Shown here piece after piece: positions 34,393 to 45,805 of a DNA stretch of 64,000 nt. Under the pieces are notes generated by a model. It made no database searches. It worked only from the letters and a program-made list of their open reading frames with translations, and was not told the origin of the DNA. This DNA comes from Cunninghamia lanceolata (lineage: Eukaryota > Streptophyta > Pinopsida > Cupressales > Cupressaceae), in contig BSBN01000297.1 of NCBI GenBank assembly GCA_027924645.1, positions 3,100,001-3,164,000 on the forward strand, written 5' to 3'. Both the position numbers and the translations under genes were made by a program. How positions within the stretch are numbered: position 1 is the stretch's first letter; the number at the start of each line of letters is the position of its first letter.

Positions 34393-34925
34393 ATATATTA
34401 ATTATAAATTTGATATTTTAAATATTAATGAAATAATATAATTAACTATCTATTAATAATAAAATGTATATTAAATTATTGATTATAATAATTAGTGGAA
34501 TTATCGTTATAATATATTTATATTTATGTTATATTATAGTAAAGTGAAATATTAGTATATATTTGTGTATAAATATTAAATATTGAAATATTATACTAAT
34601 CTAAATATTAATATATTATATTGTGTAATATTCATATTAATATGATTATTTAATTTTTATTCATTGTATATATTGATTATAAAATTCTTATTTTAAATAT
34701 TAATAGAATAATATAATTAATAATATATTAATAACAATATTTATATTAAATTATTGATTATACAAATAAATAGAATTATCATTATAATGTATTTATATTT
34801 ATAATATATTATAGTAAAATGAAAAATTGATATATATTTGTGTGTAAGTATTAAATATTAATATATTTTAGTGATCTAAATATTAATATATTATATTGTG
34901 TAATATTCAGATTAATATAATTTGT
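34393..34925. repeat. AT-rich tandem repeat (~275-bp unit) flanking the giant element
   Basis: Two units beginning TATTAATTATAAA (34396) and TATTGATTATAAA (34671), 275 bp apart, share TTTTAAATATTAAT and ATATTATATTGTGTAATATTC. A preceding partial unit is at 16385-16443, so the element interrupts an array of at least three units. Noncoding. Confidence 0.8.
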
Positions 34926-35774
34926 TTGTTATTACAATGTGATTGCATTCCCACATATAATAACTTTTATTTGGCTCTCATCTACATTTCTCTCTCTTAT
35001 GGTCTTTCTTAACTTGGCACACACTTTCTCATGTCCTTCCTGTTGTGTTTCCATGGTTAGGATTGATGATAGATGACTTAACCCATTCCAACTTACACTT
35101 ATTTAAATATACACTTGAAGTAACCTAATATCTATCATTCCAAGGATGGTTCTATCATTACTCAAATTTGTAAAACTTTGGGATTGATGAAATTTTACAA
35201 TATATTGTCATTTGGGTTTCTGTTATTTTTTAGTTCATTTTTATGTTGTTCAATATAATATATATTTTTTGTTGACATTACATAGCTTTCATCCTCTCTT
35301 TCTTTAACAGTCGTAACTACCAACACTTCTTTTGCAAACTACTTAGTTTTACCTCATTTGCTCTCATGCCTTTCTTAAAGGTCATCTCACAAAGCTCTCT
35401 CAGCACGTCTACCATACTATGCTTTACACACCTATAATTTTGTGACGTGCCAAAACAAAATCCACACGTTTCCAAAAACATTCAAGAGTGTCCTTTCCTA
35501 AAAATGCCTAGACAAGGTTCTACTGACTGATCATTGTTCATATTTTGGATAAATTCCTTGTGCACCATCTTTGTCTTTCTACTACATATGTTATAGTGGA
35601 TGGATTTAAGATACTAAGGGGATAGGGTGTGAAATTTAATGAATAATCATACAAAACAAAGTAAGAGGAGAAAGAGGTTAAATAATAGAAAATTACCTTC
35701 ATGCAAGTTTTTTGTATGTGTTAACAATCATGTCAATTTCCAATTAATGTCGACAATCAAGTGACTTAATAGGA
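34926..35774. other. Intergenic, no feature recognised
   Basis: A moderately T-rich stretch of about 850 bp. I find no coding homology, tandem repeats or LTR-like ends. Confidence 0.5.
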
Positions 35775-35792
35775 ACCAGACCCTTAACTGTT
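35775..35792. other. 18-bp target-site duplication, left copy
   Basis: ACCAGACCCTTAACTGTT here and ACCAGACCCTTAATTGTT at 36835-36852 differ at one base. They bracket a retroposed segment. Confidence 0.85.
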
Positions 35793-36834
35793 TTTGATAA
35801 AGTAAGCAGCAAAAAGGGGTGCCGATCCCAATAAACATCAACCAAAAAGGTGCATCAAAGTTCCATCAAAGATCCATAACAAAGAAACATACCCAACCAA
35901 AAAGATATAGCCAAAAAACCCCAAACAAGGAAATAGAGGACCGACAATAGACCAACAACCAAAAGCACATAAAAAGACCCAACGACTAATTGAACAACTG
36001 GTCCCAATCTTCATCCAGGAACTAGTAGAGTTCTTGGTATTCCTTGAGCTCTTTATCTTTTATACCCTGACTGGTAAGTTCAACATCCTAGAGGACCGCA
36101 AGAGTGGTGGCCAACAGGTGCATGACTTTCGCAGAGAACTTGGCCAGGATCTTGAACTTCCACTCTAGCTCAATGAGTCTAACAGAGAGGGCTTCTATCT
36201 CCTTCTCTTTGGTGGTTTTCTTGCCACCCCTTTTCTTCTTGCTAACTTCCCTCACCACTTTCTCCAAGCTCACAGAGTTAGACCCCTAGACATTGAGCTC
36301 AGGGAAATTACTAGGGCTGTCATCGGCTTCAACCTCCATCGTTTCACTTTTGTTATCCTTGTTGTCAGAAGTGTCCCCACCCATCTGTTCAACCTCTTCC
36401 ACCAACCTATCAACTTTGTTGTTTTTGTCCTTAGAAATGTCAACACCCTCCAGGTCCACAACATCCTCCTCCGTCTTAGCAACCACCTTCTTTTGGGAAA
36501 CAGGATTAGGCTTAGCAGCAAGCCTCATTGACCTTCTGGTCGACGGCACCCTAGGTTTACTTTCAGGCATGGAAAACTCCTCATCTCTAGTGTTGTCACT
36601 CCCTCCGTCACCTTCCTCAGAGCTAACCTCCTCCACCACCACGGAAACATTTTTAGCCTTACCCCCGCTGTCCAAAACACTACCCCCCTCCAAACTCACC
36701 CTACTCTTCTTTTGCGGGGTCTCATGGGAGGAATCACCGGAAACAATCTTTCTTTTGACAAAAATCTTGGTAGAGGTCTTAGGAGTCTGGTCATTAGTCT
36801 TAGGCTCGGGGCTTTATTTATTATTTATAGTATT
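35793..36834 (-). mobile_element. Retroposed 1.04-kb segment with an open C-terminal reading frame
   Basis: Flanked by an 18-bp target duplication, typical of LINE-mediated retroposition. The minus strand is the sense strand: the ORF is open right up to the 5' junction, so the copy is 5'-truncated. The 3' end, TTTATCAAAAAC, shows only a very short A-run. The 3' part (36087-35793) is a T/G-rich untranslated region. The segment is either a 5'-truncated LINE of a family I do not recognise or a retrocopy of another mRNA. Confidence 0.75.
36085..36830 (-). pseudogene. C-terminal part of an unrecognised charged, Ser/Glu-rich protein (retrocopy)
   Basis: The frame is open from the retroposon 5' junction (SPEPKTNDQTPKTSTK) to about 36290 with no ATG at its start; after an in-frame TAG (PELNV, stop, GSNSVS) it continues to about 36088. 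Content: basic patches (KRKIVSGDSSHETPQKKSR, STRRSMRLAAKP), an acidic stretch (VEEVSSEEGDGG) and a C-terminal helix (KKRGGKKTTKEKEIEALS, then RLIELEWKFKILAKFSAKV). It resembles a nuclear or nucleic-acid-binding tail, but no domain can be named. A single stop in ~250 codons suggests a recent copy. Confidence 0.55.
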
Positions 36835-36852
36835 ACCAGACCCTTAATTGTT

Positions 36853-37442
36853 ATTTTTTATAGTATTATTTATATATTCAATAGAGATGGATATTATTTA
36901 AATAATGAAATTAAAGTAAATTTATCTTTTTATAATATTAAAGATAAGGTAAGTTAAAAAAAATGGTGTTTATTAATATTTAGTTTATTTATTATAAAAT
37001 ATTTTTGAACTAGTCCAACTAATTTTATTTATAAATTATAAATTTCAATTTTTATTTTAGTAATATATATGTAAAATTATTTGTTATTTTAACAAATTGT
37101 TATAAAAATTATGTTTATTAAGAATATATTAATGAATATAAGAACTTGTTTGGATTTAATAGTTTTATGAAGGGAGTATCTTTCTTAAATGTCTCTTCCA
37201 TTTTAAATGTTTGTTTTACTAAAAATAGTATTTGCTTGCAATAAAATATGAGTTTGTTTTAGCCAAAGAGAAATATTGATAAATAGTTTTTAGAATATTT
37301 TTAATTAAATAATTTGGATGTTTATATTAAAAAAAATCGTAACCCAAAAAACATAATATCTGATTGGTTCATAAGTAGAACTAAATAGTTTTTGAAATAT
37401 TTTTAATTAAATAATTTGCATATTTCTATTAAAAATAAATAT
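36853..37442. other. AT-rich intergenic DNA with a partial ~100-bp tandem duplication
   Basis: Very A/T-rich. ATTTTTAATTAAATAATTTG occurs at about 37298 and 37399, the second copy being split by the LINE at 37455-40449. Nothing coding is seen. Confidence 0.5.
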
Positions 37443-37454
37443 TTAATATAAAAA
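37443..37454. other. LINE target-site duplication, left copy (TTAATATAAAAA)
   Basis: TTAATATAAAAA recurs at 40450-40461, immediately after the LINE poly(A). Confidence 0.85.
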
Positions 37455-40449
37455 CATATCGGAGGAGAAATTCGTTCTCGACCTCATTCCAAAGCTAAAA
37501 AGTGAAGAAGACAACCAGATGCTGATGGCGCCAATTACCAAGGAAGAGGTAAAATGTGTGGTCTTCCAGATGCACCCGGACAAGTCCCTTGGACCTGACG
37601 GCTTTCTGACATTCTTTTATTAGAAATTTTGGCACATTCTAGAGAATGAGGTTTGGGGCCTGGTTGAAGATTCAAGGAGACTTCAAGAAGTCTGCAAAGA
37701 CATCAATAACACACTTATTGTACTAATCCCTACGAAGCTAGAATCAGAAGTGTCAGATTTCTACCCTATCTCCTTATGAAACACAATATACAAAGTTATT
37801 TCAAAAGTTATGATGAACTAATTCAAGATCTTATTGCCTAAAATCATCTCTAAAGAACAATCAGGGTTTACTCTAGGGAGAACAATTATAGATGGAATCA
37901 TAGCGGCATAGGAAATAGTACACTCCATCACCATGGCCAACCAGAGTTGCATGGCACTCAAACTAGATGTTAGTAAGGCATATGACCGGGTGAATTGGAG
38001 ATTATGCATGAGCATCTTGAAGGCGTTCCGATTCAGTGATGAGTGGTTGGGTTTTTAGTTGTAGATCCACTGTCATATATTCGATAGTAGTTGATGGAAG
38101 CCCTATGGGCTTCTTTGAGCCCACTTGAGGATTATGCCAAGGCAACCCTCTCTCTCTGTTCTTATTTGTAACCATGGCAAAAGTGATAGACAGAGCTATC
38201 AAAAGACAAGCATAAGTTGGGCTATGGCATGGAGTACATGTAGCAAATGACTTTCCCAGGGCAACCCACCAGCTTTGCAGATGATACAATCCTATACAGT
38301 ATGGCGGAGATGACAGAAGCTAGAACAATCCAAGAATTGCTATCAAAATATATTCGAGCCTCATGTCAGGAGATCAATAAACATAAGTCATGCATTTTTT
38401 TCTTTAATGCTAAAAAGTGTGTGAGAAGAAGAATACTTGCATTGCTCGAATTCCAACCTGCGAAATTTCTAGGGATTTATTTGGGGGTTCCCCTTTTCAA
38501 AGGAGTAGTTAGAACAAATTTGTGGGAAGAAACAATCATAAAGTGCATGATTAAAGCGGCCCCCTAGAAGGGAAAATGGTTCGCTCTAGCAGGGAAAATT
38601 ACTATGATTAAGGTCGTCCTATTTGCAATGCCTATTTATCTTCTCTCCAACATGGAGATCACTAACAAAGCGATAGACAAAATTGAAGGAATCCTCAAAA
38701 AATTCCTCTGCTAAGGATCCAGAGAGATCAAAAGAGTGCCTCTGGTTAATGGGATATAGTGTGCAAAGAGAAGTTAGAGGGAGGCACAGGAATCAGGAAA
38801 ATCAAACAACAAAACAAGGCCCTGGGGGCAAAGTTAATATGAAGAATGTATGAGAATCCAGATTATAGATGGTGCAAGATCATGCAGAAGAAATATTTAG
38901 ATTCTGAAGCCAGGGAAATAATTTTAACAACCCCAAATCCCCCACAGGGGGTCCCACATTTGGAACTTCATGCCTAGTTGCAAGCACATCATTACTGATC
39001 ATATCTCTTGGAACATCAACAATGGTGAGAGTGCCCATTTTTGGACTGATCCTTGGAACGGTTTACCACTGCTAGATAGCAATAACATACTTCACAACTG
39101 TATGAGAATTCTTTCAGAGGCATGGGGGAGCAAAGTAAGAGACTATCTAACACCTTGCAACACCAATGGTTCAATGGGATGGAAACCGTTTGAAAATCTG
39201 AACATCTCGGAGGAAGAAGCAAGCATTCTCAAAAAATAATTAGAATGACGTAAGGTTGTACTGAACGTAGGGAATGACACCATCATCTGGACTGGTGCAA
39301 GATCCAAAAGGTACATGATTGAGCTTGGCTATAGGTTACAGACCATAGTAGAACAAGAATCGAAGTGGCCGTCAGAACTATGCTAGAGTAGTTGGTGCTT
39401 GTTGAAGGCAGGTGCATTCGCGTGGACAACTTGTCAAAAGCGGATTCTCACAAATGAGAGACTCAAAAAGATTGGTATAAGTGGCCCATCAAGATGTGTT
39501 TTATGCAAGAATGCGGAGGAGGACATTAACCATCTTCTTCTCACTTGCCCTTTTGCGGAGGGGATTTGGCAGTACCGTAGGACAGTTTATCCCTTTTCAC
39601 AAGCTGGCCGATGATCAGGAATTCAATGTGGGAAGGAATTTGGGTAACAAGCCTATCCTTAATTGTCTGACATATTTGGAGAGAATGGAATGCAATTTTG
39701 TTTAAAGGATTAGAAGCTTCAACAGACAAAGTCCAAAAGAAGATAGAGGCAGCAATTTGTGAGATAGTTATGGCACAGGTACAACAAACATATCATAGTT
39801 TGAAGCTGTTCACAAAATGGGATGAGACAATAATGAGGAAATGGAACTCATTGAAACTTCCCGCGATCTTCTTAGCAAATGAGACCGTTGTCTAGAAGAA
39901 ATGATGGCAAAATGGAATCCTCCACCCACAGGCCGCCTAAAACTCAATTCTGACGGGGTTGCGAAGGGCAACCTGAGTATTTCTGGAGCTAGATGTGTAA
40001 TCAAGAATGATAAGGGGGAGATCATATGAGCCATCTCCAAGAGGCTTCCAGAAGGAACCAACAACGAGGCAGAATTCCAAGTCCTACTTGCGGGATTAAG
40101 TTTGTGCAAAGAAAAAGAGCTTAGGGACATTAAAGTGGAAGGAAACTCCATGATCTGCATTAATGCCCTGAAGACAAAGAAAGTGCTGAATTGGAAACTT
40201 CAGAATCTAGCGAAGCTCATATGGGATTTAATGGATAATCTACATGTTGTTTCTGTTCGACATTATTTTAGAGAAGCTAACCAATTGGCTGACCAACTAG
40301 CCAACAAAGCTTGCACTCAACGAGAAGAAGAAATCATATCAAACAATCCCAATTGTTAGGAAGGGCTCAACCCTTAATATTTTTTTCTAGTCTTTTACTT
40401 AAAATGCTGTCATACTGGTAGCAAGCTCATCTATCCAAAAAAAAAAAAA
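37455..40449 (+). mobile_element. 5'-truncated plant LINE with poly(A) tail and 12-bp target duplication
   Basis: The element begins inside ORF2 just before the RT domain and ends in an A13-14 tail (about 40436-40449), with TTAATATAAAAA on both sides. This is a textbook 5'-truncated target-primed insertion. It has its own RNase H domain, unlike the other LINE in this window as far as that one is visible. It lies about 0.95 kb upstream of the MCU start. Confidence 0.92.
37460..40359 (+). pseudogene. LINE ORF2 fragment: RT, zinc-binding domain, RNase H (broken)
   Basis: Order on the plus strand: RT fingers (PITKEEVKCVVFQMHPDKSL, GPDGF near 37590), EQSGFTLGRTIIDGI, LKLDVSKAYDRVNW (37965), FADDTILYSM (38275), KFLGIYLGVPLFKG; then NNGESAHFWTDPWNGLPLL; the RVT zinc-binding region (CVLCKNAEEDINHLLLTCPF, 39500-39560); and an RNase H domain (39900-40358) with LNSDGVAKG, NNEAEFQ and ANQLADQLANKA. 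In the third RNase H position the usual Asp is Asn (VEGNSMI). At least eight stops or frameshifts make it inactive. Confidence 0.9.
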
Positions 40450-40461
40450 TTAATATAAAAA

Positions 40462-41393
40462 AATTATAATATGTAACTGGTTCATGATTATAATTATTAA
40501 TAATAATAATTGTCATTACCATAATAATGCCAAAAACAGGTACTAATAATGAGTCATTTAATTAAGCTTCAGATATTTTCTAAGTCCCGATGTTTCCGGT
40601 GTTAATGTGTGCAGCCTGCAGAGCGACGAATTGCTACATTTATCCCGTTTTTGTCCGAACCCTATTCCCGTCAGACTGGGCAGTTGCCGTTAACGGGGAT
40701 GTCAGTTTCCGTTAGTTCCCAAAGCTTACAAATTAAAAATGAGATTATGATGTGATTTGTACGTCTGGCAACGGCAAAAAAAAAGTTGTCTCATTTGTTT
40801 TTTTGTCTTCTTTTTTTGTTGGGTTTTAATCACAAAAGAAGCGCCTGTAAATTTTGGTAGAATATCGATTTTATATGTATTTACATCCTTTGTCTTTGGG
40901 AGAGGCGATCGTAACTTCCTTTCAGCCGCTGGATTTGCAAGAAATTTGAATCTGTTTATAGTTTGGCTCAAATTCGAGGAGAAAAAGTTTCGATTGAGAA
41001 ATGTATTTTTTTTTGATTGACATTAACTACTCCGAAATTTTTTTAAAAAATCGTAAGGGAAATTTAGTTTCGTGTTTTACGTTCAGGGTTTGATTTGTGG
41101 AACCGAGTGGAATTTTGAGCAATTTTGTGTGATTTTTCAGTAGCGGTCGGTTTGGCCGTGAATGTCGGTGAAAATTATTTGTGTAAATTTAAATGCGGGG
41201 AGGAAGAAGTGGAATGTACAGCCCATTGGCGTATCGGTGAAGTTTGGAGGATGAATAGGAAGAGCTGAGGTATCGGATTCGGACTGACATGGCGGAAAGA
41301 GAATTGCTGGTAATGGTTGGCCACGGCAGTTACAGGGGTAACATTTAGCCTGCATTTCACAAATTTAGATCAAGATACAGGTTTTTCGAAGAT
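40462..41393 (+). promoter_or_regulatory. Upstream region of the MCU-like gene
   Basis: Less A/T-rich toward the gene and free of recognised transposon sequence. It should hold the promoter and 5' UTR. Possible TATA-like TTTTATATG lies at 40869, but I cannot place the transcription start. An intron in the 5' UTR cannot be excluded. Confidence 0.4.
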
Positions 41394-41834
41394 ATGGCAG
41401 GGCGTCGGATTTTCCGAGGAATTTTGGCCACGGCACAGGGCGTGTTTAGGGCAAATGGAGGCGCTTCTGGCCTTTGCGGGCGTCGATTGTTTGATTTTTC
41501 CCTGTTACCTGCATTTCGCCCCAGTTTTGGGCTGATTTTGTTCTCTACATCGCTGGAATATAAATCCCCTGAGTGGGAGAAAACAAACAATGGCGGGGGG
41601 GGCATTGCGTTGGATGAGGTGAAGAGGATATTGAGGCTGGCAAATGTGGAGGCGCTGAAGAAGAGGTTGGCGGCTGATGGCAGTGAGTTTATCACTCAAT
41701 CTGATCTTTTCAAGATGTGCCGGAGCATGGGGGTTGCGCAGTCGGATGAAGAAGCTGGAGCTTTTGCCAAGGCTTTGGACGCTGCAGGAGTGGTTTTGAT
41801 CTTTCGCAATAAAGTCTATCTCCATCCTGACAAG
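41394..41834 (+). CDS. MCU: Mitochondrial calcium uniporter (MCU) family protein, exon 1
   Basis: MCU proteins form the calcium channel of the inner mitochondrial membrane. This exon encodes 147 residues. The N terminus MAGRRIFRGILATAQGVFRA is Arg-rich, with almost no acidic residues, as in a mitochondrial targeting peptide. Residues about 72-147 match the plant MCU matrix domain: LDEVKRILRLANVEALKKRL, then ITQSDLFKMCRSMGV, then AFAKALDAAGVVLIFRNKVY and LHPDK. The exon ends in phase 0 at AAG|GTCAGT, where plant MCU genes commonly carry their intron. The second exon, with the transmembrane helices and the WDIMEP pore motif, was not found in the remaining 22 kb. There are no stops and the start has the context GATATGGCA, so this is the best candidate for a working host gene here. 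Confidence 0.85.
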
Positions 41835-41840
41835 GTCAGT
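41835..41840 (+). other. 5' splice site of MCU intron 1
   Basis: AAG|GTCAGT. Reading on from it gives about 20 unrelated residues and a stop at 41895-41897, so splicing is required. Confidence 0.75.
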
Positions 41841-42675
41841 ATTGTTGCATTCACAGCATTGAGTTTGTTGCGTATAATGCTATTCCTTATATATTAGAGC
41901 GTATCCAAAGCCTCCATAAGAATTTACATGTCAAACAGCCATCTTTGCAAAATAACAGTTACAGAAAACAGCGTTTATGTACCAAAAAAAAGCTTAGCTT
42001 GTATCTATAAAAACATTTCATAATAGATTTGTCTTTGCTTGGAGGAGTTTGCTTTCTTTTTTAATTAATGACATATGTCATTGCAATGAAGCATATCTGT
42101 CAATCTTCGGATGAATTTTATTTACAAAGAGGAAAATTCTTCTGAGGGGTGCCTATTCCATCAAATTTCATGGCTGCTTTGCCTTACCATTAGACCATTG
42201 CCTGCTTGATTGATGGTTCTGATCTACACTGTTAGAATGTTTAGAAAACCACGTTTTTCTAGTGCCTCTGGGTTTTGTGTACAGTGAACAATGTTTGAAC
42301 ATAGTCACACGATTCTTTAGTCTTGTTAATGTGCCGCAATGCCTAGTTGGACCCTACTGTGTGGAATCATAAGAACTTGCAAGGAAATGTTAAGTCAATC
42401 CCTTATGTTGAAGGCGTGTGAATTCCACAGTGAAGGTCATGAGAGGAGGGTAGGGTTATACACCTTGTTGAACAATATATTGGAAAAATAGTCCCCTCGT
42501 GGGCTCCCACATCAGGGGTCTCATACACCATATTGATTTCTCATTTGACAGTGATGTAAAAACTACCTAAATACCTTTATCTTTCATCTTTTCTGTCCCA
42601 CTCTCTGTTGTTTCAGTCCTTTTGAGTTTTATTTTTCTCCCTTTAGATTGGTTTTCTTTTATAAGTTAAAAAATA
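41841..42675 (+). other. Start of MCU intron 1, no element recognised
   Basis: Unique-looking, T-rich intronic sequence. I see no coding homology or terminal repeats. Confidence 0.5.
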
Positions 42676-43191
42676 TATATTAACAAAATGGCTATTAGCC
42701 ACAACGGTTACATATAAGCTCAGGGTGTTAATTATAGCCTTCTATAAGAGTCCTAACAACTATCCCAAATAGACCAAACAGCAAGTAAACCCAGAAACAG
42801 CTAAAAGTTAGAGCATTAGTAGTGAAGTATGAAAATAAGAAGAAATATGATCACTGGTTGTCAACGACATTTGAAAGTCTTGCCAAAGCTTCCTCCATTG
42901 CCTTCAGATGATCATGACTAGCTCTCATTACCGTGAAGGAACGACCATGAAATCAGTGCTGATCTTTGAGAACTCACCGCTATATTTTGCTTGGTTGTTA
43001 ATTATCATTCAGATTTTGCATTTCCAATGCCATAAGTGACAGCTATTGCTTGCTTCCCCATTGATTACTGTGGGCTTTGTTCATGAAATCTCCAGTGAAT
43101 TGGAGAAATTCTCTCTGACATTTAATCTGCATCTTCATGGCTTGAGTTTGTACCATTATGGCTTCAATCTGCTTCTCTGATTGATTGCAAA
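42676..43191 (-). mobile_element. Possible retroposed fragment with a short coiled-coil frame
   Basis: On the minus strand a frame reads INQSEKQIEAIMVQTQAMK on to FTGDFMNKAHSNQWGSKQ, and a second piece ASHDHLKAMEEALARLSNV follows. The end at 42676-42700 is AGCCATTTTGTTAATATATA, like a retroposon 3' end. The layout (helical C terminus, short T/G-rich 3' UTR) recalls the retroposon at 35793-36834, but I could not show homology. No target duplication was found. Confidence 0.35.
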
Positions 43192-45805
43192 CTATGTACC
43201 CTGGGGATGCATCCCCTGCATTTTCAGACCCAGTCCTCTACTGGAAACGTTTCAGGGATGTGGGGACAGGTTGGAAATGTACCCCAGCTGTCCCTGGTTT
43301 GCTGAAAAAATCAGAAATGTCCCTGGGTGCCAAATTTTTTTATTTTTATGAAATGTCAGGGTACTGCTAGCTGTCCTAAGGATGTCTAGACATCCCCTGA
43401 CTGACCTGGGGACACCCTATGGCCCAGTAAAAAAAACAGCAATTTTTTTTGAAAGAACACAAAAATGAAAAAAAGGGTTATGGCATCACTCTCATAGGAG
43501 CCAATTTCCATGAGGAAAGGCTAAATCCTGTCTGGAAGCATTCCAGATGTCCTAGTGATATCTTCTTAACGTGTTTGTTCCATCTTCATTTGCTGATATT
43601 TGAATTTTGGATTCTGTACTTATTGTATGTACCATGTGCTGATGCACAAACAGGGACTACAAGAGATCACAGAATACTGAATAAAAAGCAAATTTGTTAT
43701 CATGCCTTTGTGAAGTCTATTACATAAGGAATGTCATCTGAATGTGTACTTCAGCTGGAACTGCAGCATGTGGTTTGTACTGATTAACATATGCAGACAT
43801 GGTTTTCTTAAAATGACAAATACTCTTTTTATTTATTTCTTTTTACCAAGGAAGCTATGACACATTGGAGTTTTCCATTTTTTCAAAGAATACATTGGTC
43901 AAACTCACACACTCAACATCCTTACAGACTGTAATAACCCAAACTAATTTTTTTTGGAATTTTTTACAATATTGAATGATGCAAATGCAAACCCTCGCAC
44001 TTTTTGATCACCCAAATCTTGAAGTGGGCAAGGTGAGAGCATATGGTGTTAAGAAACACTATCTAGTTGAATGCAGTACTGGAAAAGCAAATAGGCGGCA
44101 TAGCCGACTGGATCAATACCTCTTCGGTGAATGAGTATGCATGTATGCACAAAGCCACTGGCAGATAACATGCAGGTCCGATCAAGCCAAATTGGCTGAT
44201 AACATGCAGACCTCATCAATGCCAAAACGGGCTGGAAATGAAATGCAATGCAAAGGGATCTAGCGATAAACCTTCCAGGATCCTTACAAAATGAAGTGCA
44301 ATGCTATCTGGCGGTAATACCATCCAGATTTACAATTAATCATGCAATTGAATCTACTGATAAGTACTTTTAAAAAATTCTAACAACACACAACTGAAAT
44401 TATTCAAATCAGAAATATATCAACTGCTGCAGCAAAGATTAGTCCAAAATGATTAACAATATAAATTAATATCAAGCCTAGATGGTATAGCCTGACAAGA
44501 GGACTGTTTATTGCTGATAAATTGCTGTTTGAAGGTTGTAAACTGAAACATAAGATTGATGAAGACTGAAACTTTCACCCAACTCTACAAAAAACCCCTG
44601 AACGGAATTGTACAACCCCAAAAACCAATAGTACGACCCTCATAACTCCACTACCTACTGCTGTAACTGGTTCCAGACTTGTACGGCAGCTTAGGACAAC
44701 TATATGGCTGGTTGAAGGCAGCAAAAACACTGCCAAACAGCAGTGACCCACTTCAATCATTCAAACGCCCCCATAGAAATGTTGTATGGCCTGAATAGGA
44801 AGAGTATGGCTAGAAATTCTGATCATTAAGTGTATGGATAGCAAGCAAGAAATCGTATGGTCTCCACAAAAGGATTTGATACAGCCAAGAACAAAGAATG
44901 GTACGGCTGCTGAGCACTCAAAATCCAACGATTAGACCAGTATAAGCAAATATAGCAATGGAAACTTAAATAGCTGAAGAAAACACCAAAATCTCCAACT
45001 AGAGATTGAAAACTTCACACCACAAACACAAATTGAAAATCTTCACAATGATTCAGCACTAAGGTAATACCAGGGTGGAATTACTCAGATGGCTAGGAGG
45101 GTTTTTGTCTCTGAAACCATTTTGTTAAATGGTTTTCGTCCTCAGGCAAAAAGGGAAGAACTCACGTTCATTCTCTAGAGTATAGAAAATGGATAACAAG
45201 CACGAAGAAGAATTGTGCACAAATTCTCTTTATATAGAACTTTTTAAGAGAATATATTTTAATTTTTAGTTCTTTTCTTTTTTCCTTCCACTAAGTGTCT
45301 AAAAAGTTACATCACCTTCTGGGCCCCATACCTAACAACACCTTTTAGACTCACTTTTTTAAAACAACTTTTTTTAATAATAAAACAGAAGTTGCCTTTT
45401 AAATTATAACATAAAGTTACTTTTTGGACAACTTAAGTTAAATCATTAAAACATTTTCCCTTTTTCCACCCCATTAGCCTTTGGGAAAAATTAACAAAAT
45501 AGGCTAAGGGTCTTTGTCAAACTTACGCTTGAGAAGGGGACATGACACAAACATGTATACATACATAGATGACCACATGCTTTGGGCATTTGTTGTAATT
45601 TTTATATAATATATATATGCACATTGACAATGAAAGCAATGCAATTTTGTTAATTTGTGTGTTGACTCTCATGTGAAATCTAAATTCAACTCTAATGTTA
45701 TGTAATAAAGTTCTATAAAGTATACAATGAATACTTTATAAATGTTATTATATGACTATTTAAACTTTTTTATATTTTAAAATTTCCCTATTTTTTAATA
45801 GCTGT
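43192..45805 (+). mobile_element. hAT-like element (relative of the MITE at 51520), interrupted and 3'-truncated
   Basis: Starts CTATGTACCCTGGGG, like the CTATGCTCC end of the MITE at 51520-52354, with similar G/C-rich subterminal palindromes (GGGGATGCATCCCC, then GGGATGTGGGGACAGG). Its right part, 45553-45805 (for example GGGCATTTGTTGTAATTTT, then TTTCCCTATTTTTTAATAGC), is similar to 52013-52250 in the MITE. A solo LTR (43930-45547) splits it, and an LTR element at 45806 cuts off its right end. No transposase is recognised. Confidence 0.55.
43930..45547 (-). mobile_element. Solo LTR (1.6 kb), TSD CAGAC/CAAAC
   Basis: Starts TGTAATAACCC and ends GGGGACATGACA on the plus strand. The left third shares GATCACC, then GGGCAAGGTGAGAGCAT, with the LTR at 46563-48535, so it is a diverged relative in the same (minus) orientation. 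CAGAC on the left and CAAAC on the right are the probable target duplication. A minus-strand TATA box (CTATATAAAG) lies at 45227-45236. No internal region is present, hence a solo LTR. Confidence 0.7.

Noticed and set aside
36293..36847. 184-codon plus-strand Ser/Leu-rich ORF
   Set aside because: It is the antisense shadow of the Ser/Glu-rich frame of the retroposon on the minus strand, whose orientation is fixed by its 3' end.
41357..41825. Minus-strand ORFs opposite MCU exon 1
   Set aside because: Antisense shadows; the plus-strand frame has family homology, a targeting peptide and a splice donor.
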